Part shown: piece after piece, positions 50,337 to 59,468 of the stretch
Layout: each line of letters begins with the position of its first letter
Numbering within the stretch: position 1 is the first letter of the stretch
Assembly: GCA_903834185.1 (NCBI GenBank)
Contig: CAILHX010000028.1
Coordinates: 1 to 64,000, forward strand
Reading direction: 5' to 3'
Source of the DNA: an uncultured Methylophilaceae bacterium
GTDB taxonomy: Bacteria > Pseudomonadota > Gammaproteobacteria > Burkholderiales > Methylophilaceae
DNA: 64,000 nucleotides
Program-made: the position numbers and the translations under genes
Notes under the pieces: generated by a model
What the model was told of the DNA's origin: nothing
What the model saw: the letters and a program-made list of their open reading frames with translations, nothing else
The model's database searches: none

Positions 50337-51002
50337 TTATTTCCTGTCTGCATTGATGTTGAAAATGTTGGAAAAAGCCTGCGCCGCCTTATAAACATCC
50401 GTTTCCGCAAACAAGGCATTGATGATGGCTACTGCGTCTGCGCCGGCTGCAGCTACCTGATGCGCATTTTGCAGGGTGATGCCACCAATAGCAACGATGG
50501 GGATCTTCAGCGTGGAACGAGCCTGCCGCAGCAATTCGAGCGTAGCGCGTGGCGCCTGAGGTTTGGTGGTGGAACCGAACATGCTGCCAAACGCAACATA
50601 GTCAGCGCCAGCCTGCTCCGCGGCTATCGCCCGCTCCAGGCTGTTGTAGCAACTTACGCCCAAGATCTTGTTGATGCCTAATTGTTGTCGTGCCAGCGCA
50701 ATGTCGCCATCGTCTCTGCCAAGATGCACGCCATCGGCATATTGAGCCAGTTGCAGGCTATCGTTGGCAATACAGATCACGTTCTTTTCCCGGCAAAGCG
50801 TGGCTAATGTCTGCATCACGTCGGCATGAGATGCCTGCATCTTGTTGCGATATTGCAGCACAGATGCCCCTCCGTCAATCGCTGCCTGTATCAGCGGCAA
50901 CAACGTTGCCATATCGGCGCAATCGGGGGTGATCGCATACAGGCCGCTAATGCGTTTGCTTGGTATCCGGATCTGTTTCTGGTTCAGATTCTGTTTCATC
51001 AT
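50337..51002 (-). CDS. thiE: Thiamine-phosphate synthase
   Basis: A 221-aa TIM-barrel enzyme that couples HMP-pyrophosphate with the thiazole phosphate. [22 protein letters not shown] (phosphate contact), [22 protein letters not shown] (metal/diphosphate site), [14 protein letters not shown] and [12 protein letters not shown] match the family. Translation probably starts at the paired ATGs 51002/50999 after GAGAAGA, which places the first 56 nt inside the thiD reading frame in another phase. Confidence 0.94.
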   Translation of the reverse strand: MMKQNLNQKQIRIPSKRISGLYAITPDCADMATLLPLIQAAIDGGASVLQYRNKMQASHADVMQTLATLCREKNVICIANDSLQLAQYADGVHLGRDDGDIALARQQLGINKILGVSCYNSLERAIAAEQAGADYVAFGSMFGSTTKPQAPRATLELLRQARSTLKIPIVAIGGITLQNAHQVAAAGADAVAIINALFAETDVYKAAQAFSNIFNINADRK

Positions 51003-51816
51003 CTTCTTCTCGCGCCCAGAATAAGCGATCAGGAATATATTGCCCCATACCTGGACGGAAAGCACCCTTTAGGGTTGCCCAGGTGTATTCCTGAGCTTCC
51101 TGCACCGCCTCTTCTACCGTCAGACCGTGCGCCAGACAAGCAGCGATGGCAGAAGTAAGTGTGCAACCGGAACCATGATAACTGCCTGGTAAGCGTTCCC
51201 ATTGCCATGAACGGATATTGCCATGCTGGTCGTAAAGTGTATTACTGACTTCATGCGTGCGTTCGTGAGTGCCGGTAATCAAAACGTGTTCGCATCCCGT
51301 AGCAAGCAAGCGTTGCGCGCTTTCTTCCAGCGAGGCATGTTCTTCGTCTTCTTCGCTCTCGCTGATAAATGCCAAACGGCGCGCTTCCAGACTATTCGGG
51401 GTGATGATGGTAGCTTGCGGCAATAGCAGGTCGACCATGGCGGCCTGCATTTCGTCATTGCTTAACTCATCCCCGCGGCCTGAACTGAGTATGGGGTCAA
51501 TCAGCAAAGGCGTATCGGGATAATCCGCCAGTATCTCGGCGATGATCGCAATATTTTCCACACTGCCCAGCACGCCCAGTTTGAAAGCCACGACTTCCAT
51601 ATCTTCCAATATGGCACGCGCCTGTTCTTCAACCCATTCCGGGTCGAATACCATAACATTGTCTACTCCCAGCGTATCTTGCACAGTGATGGCTGTCACC
51701 ACAGAAACCGGGTGGCAACCAATACTGGCAAGAGTGAGGATGTCAGCTTGCAGGCCTGCTCCGCTAGTGGGATCGGTGGCCGAAAATGTGAGCACAACAG
51801 GAGGGGAGTTTCGCAT
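50947..51816 (-). CDS. thiD: Hydroxymethylpyrimidine/phosphomethylpyrimidine kinase
   Basis: A 289-aa ribokinase-family kinase acting twice on HMP in thiamine synthesis. VLTFSATDPTSGAGLQADILTL region at the start (in pieces FSATDPTSGAGLQAD), DPILSSGRGDEL, TPNSLEARRL and the anion-hole motif GSGCTLTSAIAACLAHG are clear. Its last 20 or so residues are an acidic tail ([15 protein letters not shown]) that overlaps the thiE start. ATG 51816 fits the family; the frame from 51900 would add a non-family segment. No TPP riboswitch motif was found in the 134-bp divergent gap upstream. Confidence 0.94.
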   Translation of the reverse strand: MRNSPPVVLTFSATDPTSGAGLQADILTLASIGCHPVSVVTAITVQDTLGVDNVMVFDPEWVEEQARAILEDMEVVAFKLGVLGSVENIAIIAEILADYPDTPLLIDPILSSGRGDELSNDEMQAAMVDLLLPQATIITPNSLEARRLAFISESEEDEEHASLEESAQRLLATGCEHVLITGTHERTHEVSNTLYDQHGNIRSWQWERLPGSYHGSGCTLTSAIAACLAHGLTVEEAVQEAQEYTWATLKGAFRPGMGQYIPDRLFWAREEDDETESEPETDPDTKQTH

Positions 51817-51869
51817 GAACAATTCTGGAACGCACTTGGCACAAAAATAAAACAAGCATTTTAGTCGAA

Positions 51870-51917
51870 AACGCACCTGAACATTCTTGTTTAGATGCAC
51901 AGGGGTACAGGTGCGTT
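51870..51917. repeat. 10-bp inverted repeat in the yggX/thiD divergent gap
   Basis: AACGCACCTG (51870-51879) and its exact complement CAGGTGCGTT (51908-51917) are separated by 28 bp. They lie between the divergent starts of thiD and yggX, close to a TAAAAT hexamer at 51917-51922. This may be a bipartite operator or an RNA stem-loop; which regulator, if any, is unknown. Confidence 0.5.
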
Positions 51918-51950
51918 AAAATAAGAGCTTCGACCAATCGGGAGTAGAAC

Positions 51951-52217
51951 ATGGCAAGAATGATACATTGCATCAAGCTGGGACGTGAAGCCGAAGGCAT
52001 GGACTTTCCACCTTATCCGGGCGAGCTCGGCAAACGTATCTACGAAAACGTATCCAAAGAAGCGTGGGAAGGCTGGAAAAAGCAACAGACCATGCTAATC
52101 AACGAAAACAGGCTGAGTCTGGCAGACCCTTCAGCGCGTAAATACCTGATGGAACAGACTGAGGCACATTTCTTCGGAACCGGCGCCGAGAAAGCCAGCG
52201 GCTATGTGCCACAATAA
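51951..52217 (+). CDS. yggX: Probable Fe(2+)-trafficking protein (YggX)
   Basis: An 88-aa YggX family protein implicated in protecting iron-sulfur clusters during oxidative stress. [27 protein letters not shown] (read as short pieces) carries the conserved Cys7; [19 protein letters not shown] and the C-terminal [12 protein letters not shown] are diagnostic. CGGGAGTAGAAC precedes the ATG. It is divergent from thiD. Confidence 0.96.
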   Translation: MARMIHCIKLGREAEGMDFPPYPGELGKRIYENVSKEAWEGWKKQQTMLINENRLSLADPSARKYLMEQTEAHFFGTGAEKASGYVPQ

Positions 52218-52285
52218 GTCTGATTCGCAATAAATGTGTAACAAAAAAGTCACTATTTTGTAGTATTGTGAATCCGCACAAACAG

Positions 52286-54373
52286 ATGACCTCGAACAAC
52301 TTGAATCCATCGGAATACATACTCAATCGGGAGCTGGGCCTGCTGGCTTTTAATCGTCGCGTTCTGGCTCAGGCCGAAGACGAGAGGAACCCATTGCTGG
52401 AACGTCTCAAATTCCTGTGCATCGTCAGCAGCAATATGGATGAGTTTTTCGAGGTGCGTGTCGCTGGCCTGAAAGAACAGATACAGTTCAACGCCAATAC
52501 CAACGGCCCTGATGGCATGTCTGCACAGCAGGTGTTTGCTGAAGTATGCCAGCAATCGCATACGCTGGTGGAACAGCAGTACAAGATTTTCAATCATGTA
52601 TTGGTGCCCAAGCTTGCCACCGAAGGCATATGCTTTTTGCGCCGGACGCATTGGGATGAAAAACAGCAGCATTGGATACGCGACTATTTTTTCCGTGAAC
52701 TGATGCCGGTGCTGACCCCCGTTGGGCTGGATCCGGCACACCCGTTCCCGCGTGTGCTTAACAAGAGCTTGAACTTTGCCGTAGAACTGGAAGGCAAGGA
52801 TGCTTTCGGCCGTAATTCCGGCAGAGCCATTGTGCAAGCACCACGCGCCTTACCTCGTTTGATCAGGTTGCCTGCCGAGATCGCCGGTTGCGAATACGGC
52901 TTTGCTTTCCTGTCATCCATCCTGCACGCTCACGTCAATGAGCTGTTTTCAGGTATGACGGTAAAAGGTTGCTATCAATTTCGCGTCACCCGCAACAGTG
53001 AGTTGTTTGTGGATGAGGAAGAAGTTAAGGATCTACGCCTGGCATTGCAGGGCGAGTTATCGCAACGCCAGTTTGGCGATGAAGTACGGTTGGAAGTGGC
53101 TGACAACTGTACGCCGGAAATGTCGGCTTTTTTGCTCGAACAATTCGGGCTGACTCAGGAAGAGTTGTATCAGGTGAATGGGCCGGTGAACCTGGTGCGC
53201 CTGATGCAGATTCCTGATTGGGTAGACAGGCCGGATCTCAAATTTGAGAACTACACCCCAAGCTTATCCCGTGAAATCAGCAAAGCAACCGATATTTTCA
53301 AAGCGATCCGGCGCGGCGATATTCTGCTGCATCATCCTTTTCAGTCTTTTAATCCGGTGGTGGAATTCCTGCAGCAGGCTGCTGCCGACCCCAAAGTGCT
53401 GGCTATCAAACAGACGGTATATCGTACCAGCTCGGATTCGACCCTGATGGAAGCACTGATAGAAGCAGCACGCCGCGGCAAGGAAGTATCGGTGGTGGTT
53501 GAGCTGATGGCGCGATTTGACGAAGAAGCGAATATCAACTGGGCAGCAAAACTGGAAGAAGTCGGTGCGCATGTCACTTATGGTGTGGTCGGCTACAAGA
53601 CACATGCCAAGATGTCCATGGTAGTTCGGCGCGAAGATAATAAGCTACGCCGTTACGTTCATCTTTCCACCGGTAATTATCATCAACGTACGGCGCGCTT
53701 TTACACCGACTTTGGCCTGCTGACCTGCCGTGACGAGATCTGTGCTGACGTCAACGATATCTTCGCCCAGCTTACAGGTTTGGGTAAAGCCACCAAACTG
53801 CATCACTTGTGGCAGGCACCTTTCACTTTGCATCCCAGGTTGATCGAAGCGATCCAGAACGAGACAAAAATCGCCAGGACCGGCAAGAAAGCGCACATCA
53901 TCGCTAAAATGAATTCGTTGCTGGATACTGAAATCATCAACGCGCTTTACACGGCGTCCAATGCAGGGGTAAAAATCGACCTGATCATACGCGGAGTTTG
54001 CGCCTTGAGGCCCGGGATACCTGGCGTGTCTGAAAACATCAAGGTACGCTCTATCGTTGGTCGTTTTCTTGAGCATTCCCGGATTTATTATTTTTACAAT
54101 AGCGGCATGCAGAACTTATATCTTTCGAGCGCAGACTGGATGTATCGGAATTTCTTCCGCCGTATTGAAACATGCTTTCCGATATTGGATGTCAAGCTTA
54201 AAAGACGTGTCTACCGGGAAGGATTGGCCCCTTATCTAAAAGACAACACGCAAGCCTGGGAAATGCAACAAGACGGTAATTACCGCCGTAAAAAACCAGG
54301 GCGGGCGCAACCTTTTAGCGCACAAGAGCAACTGCTTGCAGATTTTGGCCAGGAATTGGCAAGAGAAAAGTAA
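52286..54373 (+). CDS. ppk1: Polyphosphate kinase 1
   Basis: A 695-aa enzyme polymerising phosphate from ATP. YILNRELGLLAFNRRVLAQA opens the N domain, VSSNMDEFFEVRVAGLKEQ follows, and the catalytic part has VELMARFDEEANI, YGVVGYKTHAKM (His-containing) and YVHLSTGNYHQRTA with a second catalytic His. GTG at 52268 would add six residues; ATG 52286 is the safer start, though neither has a good ribosome site. It faces ppx tail-to-tail, so the polyphosphate-making and -breaking genes are adjacent. Confidence 0.96.
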   Translation: MTSNNLNPSEYILNRELGLLAFNRRVLAQAEDERNPLLERLKFLCIVSSNMDEFFEVRVAGLKEQIQFNANTNGPDGMSAQQVFAEVCQQSHTLVEQQYKIFNHVLVPKLATEGICFLRRTHWDEKQQHWIRDYFFRELMPVLTPVGLDPAHPFPRVLNKSLNFAVELEGKDAFGRNSGRAIVQAPRALPRLIRLPAEIAGCEYGFAFLSSILHAHVNELFSGMTVKGCYQFRVTRNSELFVDEEEVKDLRLALQGELSQRQFGDEVRLEVADNCTPEMSAFLLEQFGLTQEELYQVNGPVNLVRLMQIPDWVDRPDLKFENYTPSLSREISKATDIFKAIRRGDILLHHPFQSFNPVVEFLQQAAADPKVLAIKQTVYRTSSDSTLMEALIEAARRGKEVSVVVELMARFDEEANINWAAKLEEVGAHVTYGVVGYKTHAKMSMVVRREDNKLRRYVHLSTGNYHQRTARFYTDFGLLTCRDEICADVNDIFAQLTGLGKATKLHHLWQAPFTLHPRLIEAIQNETKIARTGKKAHIIAKMNSLLDTEIINALYTASNAGVKIDLIIRGVCALRPGIPGVSENIKVRSIVGRFLEHSRIYYFYNSGMQNLYLSSADWMYRNFFRRIETCFPILDVKLKRRVYREGLAPYLKDNTQAWEMQQDGNYRRKKPGRAQPFSAQEQLLADFGQELAREK

Positions 54374-54390
54374 AGCAAATTAAATACTGA

Positions 54391-55887
54391 TCAGTTTGCA
54401 CTGATCACAAAACTCACACCTGCATCACTCCAGTATCCCTCTTCAGCTTCTAATTCCGTTGCCGTCAAAGGATTGGCTGCCAGCCACTCTGCGGGCAATA
54501 CCAACTTGAATTTGTCCTGATCTCTGGATAACTTGAGTTTGGGCATATCAACATCCATATGGTTGCGATGAAACAATACCGCCAAGCGCAACACGATGAT
54601 CAGCGAGATACGATCATCTTCTATCTTTGGCAACTGCAGCTTGGCAAGCGCGCGTCGCTGGGTACGTAACAACAGACCCAATGCCTGTTGCTCCATTTTG
54701 GAAAAACCCGGCATATCCGCATTCTCTACGATATAGGCGGAATGCTTGTGGTACCCCGAATGCGCTATGGAAACACCTATCTCATGCAGACGTGCTGCCC
54801 AGGTCAGATACTGCCGAGCCACCTCGCGCTGCATTTGCATATGTTGCGCTACTCCATCCAGCAATGTCATCGCCAACGATTGTACTCGCCGCGCCTGTTG
54901 TGTATCCACGTGATAACGACGCATGAACTGACGCACCGTTGCCTCGCGCGTATCGTGATGCTGGATGCGACCGAGAAGCTCGTACAAAACCCCTTCGCGT
55001 AGCGCCCCGCCCGCCACCGTCATGCGCTCGATCTGCAATTCGGCAAACGCCGCCGCCATGATGGCATAGCCACCCGGGATGACTGGGGTTCGCTCTGCGC
55101 TTAATCCTGCCAACTTCAATTGACTAAGATCTTTCGCTTTAAGCATCATTTCCTTCAGTTGAGCCAGGCCGATGCGCGTGATGGAGCCGTCAGACAAACC
55201 GTTGATTTGCAATATCTGACCCAGCACTCGCGCAGATCCTGAAGATCCTATCGCCTCGTCCCACTGCCCTGCCATAAAGCTGCGGCGTATGCTCTGAACT
55301 TCGGTTCTTGCTGCAATTTCCGCGCGTCTGAAATTACCTTCTGATAATTTGTTGTCCGGGAAAAAACGCATGCTGTAACTGACGCAGCCCATGTACAGAC
55401 TCTCCATGGTGCTAGGCTCAAAACCTTGTCCGATGACGAATTCAGTCGATCCACCCCCAATATCGATCACCAGACGTTTGCCTGTATAAGGTTGCAAGCT
55501 ATGCGAAACACCGATGAAGATCATGCGTGCCTCTTCACGTCCGGCAATAATTTCTATAGGGAAACCCAGTGCCTCCTGAGCACGAACCAGAAGATCAGGG
55601 GCATTGCGTGCGATACGGAAAGTATTGGTGGCTACAGCACGTACAGAACGCGGCTCGAAGCCTCGCAAACGCTCGCCGAAGCGACGCAGGCACTCAACGG
55701 CGCGGTCTACCGCATCTTGGGAAAGGACCTTGTCTTGGCTTAAGCCCGCGCCTAGACGCACCATTTCACGTAAAGAGTCGTGCATGAAAAGATGGTCGTC
55801 CGCCACACGTGCCACTTGCAGGCGGAAGCTGTTGGAACCCAAGTCTACGGCGGCGATCTCGGCGGGGAATTGTTCTGGCTGATTCAC
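54391..55887 (-). CDS. ppx: Exopolyphosphatase (Ppx/GppA family)
   Basis: A 498-aa enzyme that hydrolyses polyphosphate (or pppGpp). The actin-like ATPase fold starts with AAVDLGSNSFRLQVARV, the phosphate loop VIDIGGGSTEFVIGQG, and PVIPGGYAIMAAAF; the C-terminal third is an HD-like helical domain (ARLHEIGVSIAHSGYHKHSAYI). Neighbour ppk1 supports Ppx over GppA. The gene is 58 bp downstream of phoU on the same strand. Confidence 0.93.
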   Translation of the reverse strand: MNQPEQFPAEIAAVDLGSNSFRLQVARVADDHLFMHDSLREMVRLGAGLSQDKVLSQDAVDRAVECLRRFGERLRGFEPRSVRAVATNTFRIARNAPDLLVRAQEALGFPIEIIAGREEARMIFIGVSHSLQPYTGKRLVIDIGGGSTEFVIGQGFEPSTMESLYMGCVSYSMRFFPDNKLSEGNFRRAEIAARTEVQSIRRSFMAGQWDEAIGSSGSARVLGQILQINGLSDGSITRIGLAQLKEMMLKAKDLSQLKLAGLSAERTPVIPGGYAIMAAAFAELQIERMTVAGGALREGVLYELLGRIQHHDTREATVRQFMRRYHVDTQQARRVQSLAMTLLDGVAQHMQMQREVARQYLTWAARLHEIGVSIAHSGYHKHSAYIVENADMPGFSKMEQQALGLLLRTQRRALAKLQLPKIEDDRISLIIVLRLAVLFHRNHMDVDMPKLKLSRDQDKFKLVLPAEWLAANPLTATELEAEEGYWSDAGVSFVISAN

Positions 55888-55945
55888 GACGAGAGTTTAA
55901 TCTGTTTTCCGGTCTCAGTGACCGGAAAACCTCAAGTAAAAATTG

Positions 55946-56650
55946 TTAATTCAGTGCTTCTCGCTCCATCTCTTTCAGGCTGATATGTCGGACATCCTTG
56001 CCTTTAACCATATACACCACATACTCAGCGATATTTTTGGCGTGGTCGCCCATGCGTTCGATGGCTTTGGCGACGAACAATACTTCCAACGACATCGATA
56101 TGGTGCGTGGATCTTCCAGCATAAATGTGATGAGCTGGCGAATAACAGCGCGGAAATCGTCGTCTACCAAAATATCCTGGCGCGCGACTTCCACTGTTCG
56201 GCTCACATCCAGTCTGGCGAAAGCATCCAGCGAGATACGCAACATACCGCGAACCTGATCGCACATACGGCGAATCTCGTTGAAGCGCGGAGATTGCATC
56301 CTGTCATTCTCGTGCAGACGCTTCACCACGCGCGCGATTTTGGTAGCCTCATCGCCGATGCGTTCCAGATCAGTAATGGTTTTGACCACCATCATGATCA
56401 TGCGCAAATCACCGGCCGCGGGTTGGCGACGTGCAATGATGTGGCTGCAGTCTTCATCTATGGCTACTTCCAGCGCGTTGACTTCATGATCACGCTCAAT
56501 TACATCTTCCGCCAGTTGTATGTCAGTCTCGGCAAGCGCTTTTACCGCTAGTCCGATCTGATCTTCCACCAAGCCGCCCATTTGCAGCACTTTGGCGCGC
56601 ACGGATTCCAGTTCCGTGTCGTATTGCTTGAATGTGTGCTCAGATTGCAT
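55946..56650 (-). CDS. phoU: Phosphate signalling regulator PhoU
   Basis: A 234-aa helical protein with two PhoU repeats (EDQIGLAVKALAETDIQLAEDVI and ITFMLEDPRTISMSLEVLFVAKAIERMGDHAKNIAE). It dampens the Pho response by linking the Pst transporter with the PhoR sensor. The ATG at 56650 has AAGGAG with correct spacing; the frame from 56677 would add nine residues. No pstSCAB genes are beside it; instead it heads ppx, linking phosphate sensing with polyphosphate use. Confidence 0.93.
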   Translation of the reverse strand: MQSEHTFKQYDTELESVRAKVLQMGGLVEDQIGLAVKALAETDIQLAEDVIERDHEVNALEVAIDEDCSHIIARRQPAAGDLRMIMMVVKTITDLERIGDEATKIARVVKRLHENDRMQSPRFNEIRRMCDQVRGMLRISLDAFARLDVSRTVEVARQDILVDDDFRAVIRQLITFMLEDPRTISMSLEVLFVAKAIERMGDHAKNIAEYVVYMVKGKDVRHISLKEMEREALN

Positions 56651-56719
56651 GTACCGCTCCTTGATATCCTGAAACAATCAGTTTATTGCAACATTGTGAA
56701 ACTATTGTGACCGCTCCAC

Positions 56720-57376
56720 TTATCTGCTCATTGTTTTTACGCCATCCTGTGTAGCAAGCAGAACCACATCTGCGCAGCGTGCGGCAAACAGGCCATTTGT
56801 TACCACCCCCACAATCTGGTTTATTTTCAGTTCAAGAGCCACCGGATCAATGATGTTCAGTCCATGTACATCCAGAATGACATTGCCATTATCCGTGGTG
56901 AAGTCACGCAATACCGGCTGACCGCCGAGCTTGACCAACTCACGCGCTACGTAGCTTCTGGCCATGGGTAGCACTTCCACCGGTAGCGGGAATTTACCCA
57001 TCACCGGCACCAGTTTGCTGCCGTCCACGATGCAAATAAATTTATCGGCGCAAGCTGCCACGATCTTTTCACGGGTGAGAGCGCCACCGCCGCCTTTCAG
57101 CATGTGGAAATGTTCCGTAACTTCATCAGCGCCATCCACGTAAATCTCCATGCCATTGACACTGTTCAGGTCAAACACCTCTATGCCGTGTCCGCGCAAT
57201 CGCTGTGCAGTGGCTTCACTGCTGGCAACGGCACCATCTATCTTGTGCTTGACCAGAGCCAGTTCTTCTATAAAAAAATTCGCTGTGGATCCGGTTCCAA
57301 CCCCAATAATCCCTCCCCGGACATATTCCACAGCCTTTTTAGCCACTTGCTGCTTTAATTCGTCTTGTGTTGCCAT
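56720..57376 (-). CDS. rpiA: Ribose-5-phosphate isomerase A
   Basis: A 218-aa enzyme interconverting ribose 5-phosphate and ribulose 5-phosphate. [16 protein letters not shown] (phosphate loop), [45 protein letters not shown] (catalytic Asp/Glu/Lys; read in pieces) and [10 protein letters not shown] are diagnostic. It lies 70 bp upstream of phoU on the same strand and is divergent from ilvA across 108 bp. Confidence 0.97.
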   Translation of the reverse strand: MATQDELKQQVAKKAVEYVRGGIIGVGTGSTANFFIEELALVKHKIDGAVASSEATAQRLRGHGIEVFDLNSVNGMEIYVDGADEVTEHFHMLKGGGGALTREKIVAACADKFICIVDGSKLVPVMGKFPLPVEVLPMARSYVARELVKLGGQPVLRDFTTDNGNVILDVHGLNIIDPVALELKINQIVGVVTNGLFAARCADVVLLATQDGVKTMSR

Positions 57377-57484
57377 GTTGCTTTCCTGTTTTCTTTATAA
57401 TGAACGATAACCCTAATAATACACGCGAATTTAGTTGTGCAAAAACCAGTGTGTGATTCTCGCTTGATACAAAAGATTTAGCCC

Positions 57485-58996
57485 ATGAAGAATAATTATC
57501 TGGAAAAAATACTGACCGCTAAAGTCTATGATGTGGCTATTGAGTCGCAACTAGATTTTGCCCCCAATTTGTCAAACAGATTGGATAACAAGGTTTTGCT
57601 CAAGCGTGAGGATATGCAGCCTGTGTTCTCATTCAAACTGCGCGGTGCTTATAACAAAATGGTGCATCTGACTGCTGCAGAAAGAAAACGCGGTGTGATT
57701 TGCGCATCCGCTGGCAACCATGCGCAAGGCGTCGCATTAGCCGCACAAAAGTTAGGTTGCCGTGCTGTGATCGTGATGCCGGTTACCACGCCTCAAATCA
57801 AGGTAAAAGCAGTGGTCAGACGAGGCGCAGAAGTGGTGCTGGCGGGGGAGTCTTACGAAGAAGCGAGCATCCATGCGCATACGTTGCAAAAAAAGCAAAA
57901 GCTTACCTATGTACATCCCTTTGATGACGAAATGGTGATTGCTGGTCAAGGCACGATAGGCATGGAGATACTGCGTCAATATTCAGAGCCCATCCATGCC
58001 ATTTTCTGCTGCGTTGGCGGCGGCGGTTTGATCGCAGGTATTGCTGCCTATGTGAAGCAACTACACCCGGAAATCAGGATCATCGGTGTCGAGGCTAACG
58101 ATGCCGATGCCATGACGCGCTCACTTGCCGCTGGCAAACGCTTAAAACATGAACAGGTTGGATTGTTTGCCGATGGTGCTGCCGTTAAACAGGTCGGCAA
58201 GGAAACCTTCCGCCTTTGCCAGCAATATGTAGATGAAATGATCGTTGTTGATAACGACGCGATCTGCGCCGCAATCAAGGATGTGTTCGAAGATACCCGC
58301 ACTATTCTGGAGCCTGCAGGAGCGCTTGCTGTCGCCGGAATGAAAGAATATGTCGCGCAACATAAACTCAGCGGAAAGTCGCTGGTGGCCGTTGCAAGCG
58401 GTGCAAATATGAATTTTGATCGATTGCGTTTTGTAGCAGAACGCGCCGAAATCGGCGAGAATCGTGAAGCAGTGTTGGCCGTGACGATCCCGGAAGCGCC
58501 TGGTAGCTTCAAGAAATTTTGTGCTCTACTGGGCAAACGTGCCATCACCGAATTCAATTATCGTTATGCAGACTCAAAAGAAGCTCATGTATTTGTCGGG
58601 ATTCAGGTGCTCAAACGCGAAGAGGCAACGCAGCTTGTACAAACCCTGAACAAGGCAGGCCTGACAGCGCTGGACCTGACCGATGACGAAATGTCAAAAC
58701 TGCATATTCGCCATCTGGTTGGAGGGCGTGCGCCTCAAGTAGGCAAGGAATTGGTGTATCGTTTCGAATTTCCGGAACGTCCGGGTGCGTTGATGCATTT
58801 TTTGCAGAATATGAGCAGCGGCTGGAATATCACCCTGTTTCATTATAGAAACCATGGTGCAGATTATGGACGTGTACTGATAGCGATACAAATTCCCAAA
58901 GATGAGATGAAAGCTTTCAATACATTTCTCGCCCAACTGGGCTATGCTTACTGGGATGAAAGTAAAAATCCTGCTTACAAACTATTCCTTGGGTAA
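57485..58996 (+). CDS. ilvA: Threonine ammonia-lyase, biosynthetic
   Basis: A 503-aa PLP enzyme starting isoleucine synthesis. PLP Lys51 is in FSFKLRGAYNKM; SAGNHAQGVALAAQKLG, CCVGGGGLIAGIAAY and TILEPAGALAVAG are fold-type II motifs. The C-terminal 180 residues are two ACT-like regulatory domains (TIPEAPGSFKKFCALLG; FEFPERPGALMHFLQNM), the long feedback-inhibited form. The start is preceded by a weak site. It stands alone. Confidence 0.96.
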   Translation: MKNNYLEKILTAKVYDVAIESQLDFAPNLSNRLDNKVLLKREDMQPVFSFKLRGAYNKMVHLTAAERKRGVICASAGNHAQGVALAAQKLGCRAVIVMPVTTPQIKVKAVVRRGAEVVLAGESYEEASIHAHTLQKKQKLTYVHPFDDEMVIAGQGTIGMEILRQYSEPIHAIFCCVGGGGLIAGIAAYVKQLHPEIRIIGVEANDADAMTRSLAAGKRLKHEQVGLFADGAAVKQVGKETFRLCQQYVDEMIVVDNDAICAAIKDVFEDTRTILEPAGALAVAGMKEYVAQHKLSGKSLVAVASGANMNFDRLRFVAERAEIGENREAVLAVTIPEAPGSFKKFCALLGKRAITEFNYRYADSKEAHVFVGIQVLKREEATQLVQTLNKAGLTALDLTDDEMSKLHIRHLVGGRAPQVGKELVYRFEFPERPGALMHFLQNMSSGWNITLFHYRNHGADYGRVLIAIQIPKDEMKAFNTFLAQLGYAYWDESKNPAYKLFLG

Positions 58997-59022
58997 ACTC
59001 ACGGTACACTTGCACGATAAAA

Positions 59023-59424
59023 ATGAGGCAAAAAAGCAAACTTCGGGTACCGGTCACTAAAGGCTTAAAAGACATCTACGCAATGGATATGCACCTTGCG
59101 TACAGTGCGGCCTGTGCTGGCCGCTTCAACGTGACGGCTTTTGGTCGACTCGGTGCAGCCATATCGGTCATTCGCACAGCAATGCAACAGCGCGAGAACA
59201 TCCATCCAGATGCTTTTGCCGTTCTGGATAAAGCCATTGAAGTACTACTGGCAGTTAAAATAAAAGGTGATACCACAGGTGTATGGGAAATTACACCAAG
59301 TGAACAACCGACGGTGCTGATAGGGATAGAAGTGGCCGAACAGTGTATTGGTATGCTGGACGTTGCCTTGCTGGCAGAAACCGCTGCCAGTCTGCTGCAA
59401 AACGTTTACGGCGGATCAAGGTAG
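59023..59424 (+). CDS. Hypothetical protein, 133 aa
   Basis: I do not recognise this family. The protein starts with a basic segment (MRQKSKLRVPVTKGLKD), then is mostly helical with an Ala-rich core (YSAACAGRFNVTAFGRLGAAI) and a C-terminal helix. There is no signal peptide, membrane span or metal motif. It starts 26 bp after ilvA without a clear ribosome site and ends before a hairpin at 59434. Reading-frame length and neighbour-like composition support a real gene. Confidence 0.6.
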   Translation: MRQKSKLRVPVTKGLKDIYAMDMHLAYSAACAGRFNVTAFGRLGAAISVIRTAMQQRENIHPDAFAVLDKAIEVLLAVKIKGDTTGVWEITPSEQPTVLIGIEVAEQCIGMLDVALLAETAASLLQNVYGGSR

Positions 59425-59426
59425 GA

Positions 59427-59460
59427 AGAAAATCCAACCGCAAACGATTCATGCGGTTGG
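59427..59460 (-). terminator. Terminator between the 133-aa ORF and the RHH gene
   Basis: CCAACCGC (59434-59441) and GCGGTTGG (59453-59460) form a perfect 8-bp stem with an 11-nt loop. Read leftward it is followed by ATTTTCTTC, a usable U-rich tract for ending the leftward RHH unit; read rightward the tract is poor (TTGCTTG), so it may only partly serve the forward gene. Confidence 0.7.
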
Positions 59461-59468
59461 TTGCTTGA

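Noticed and set aside
51817-51950. TPP riboswitch upstream of thiD
   Set aside because: The conserved CTGAGA and ACCTGA boxes in proper order were not found; ACCTG occurs only as part of the inverted repeat.
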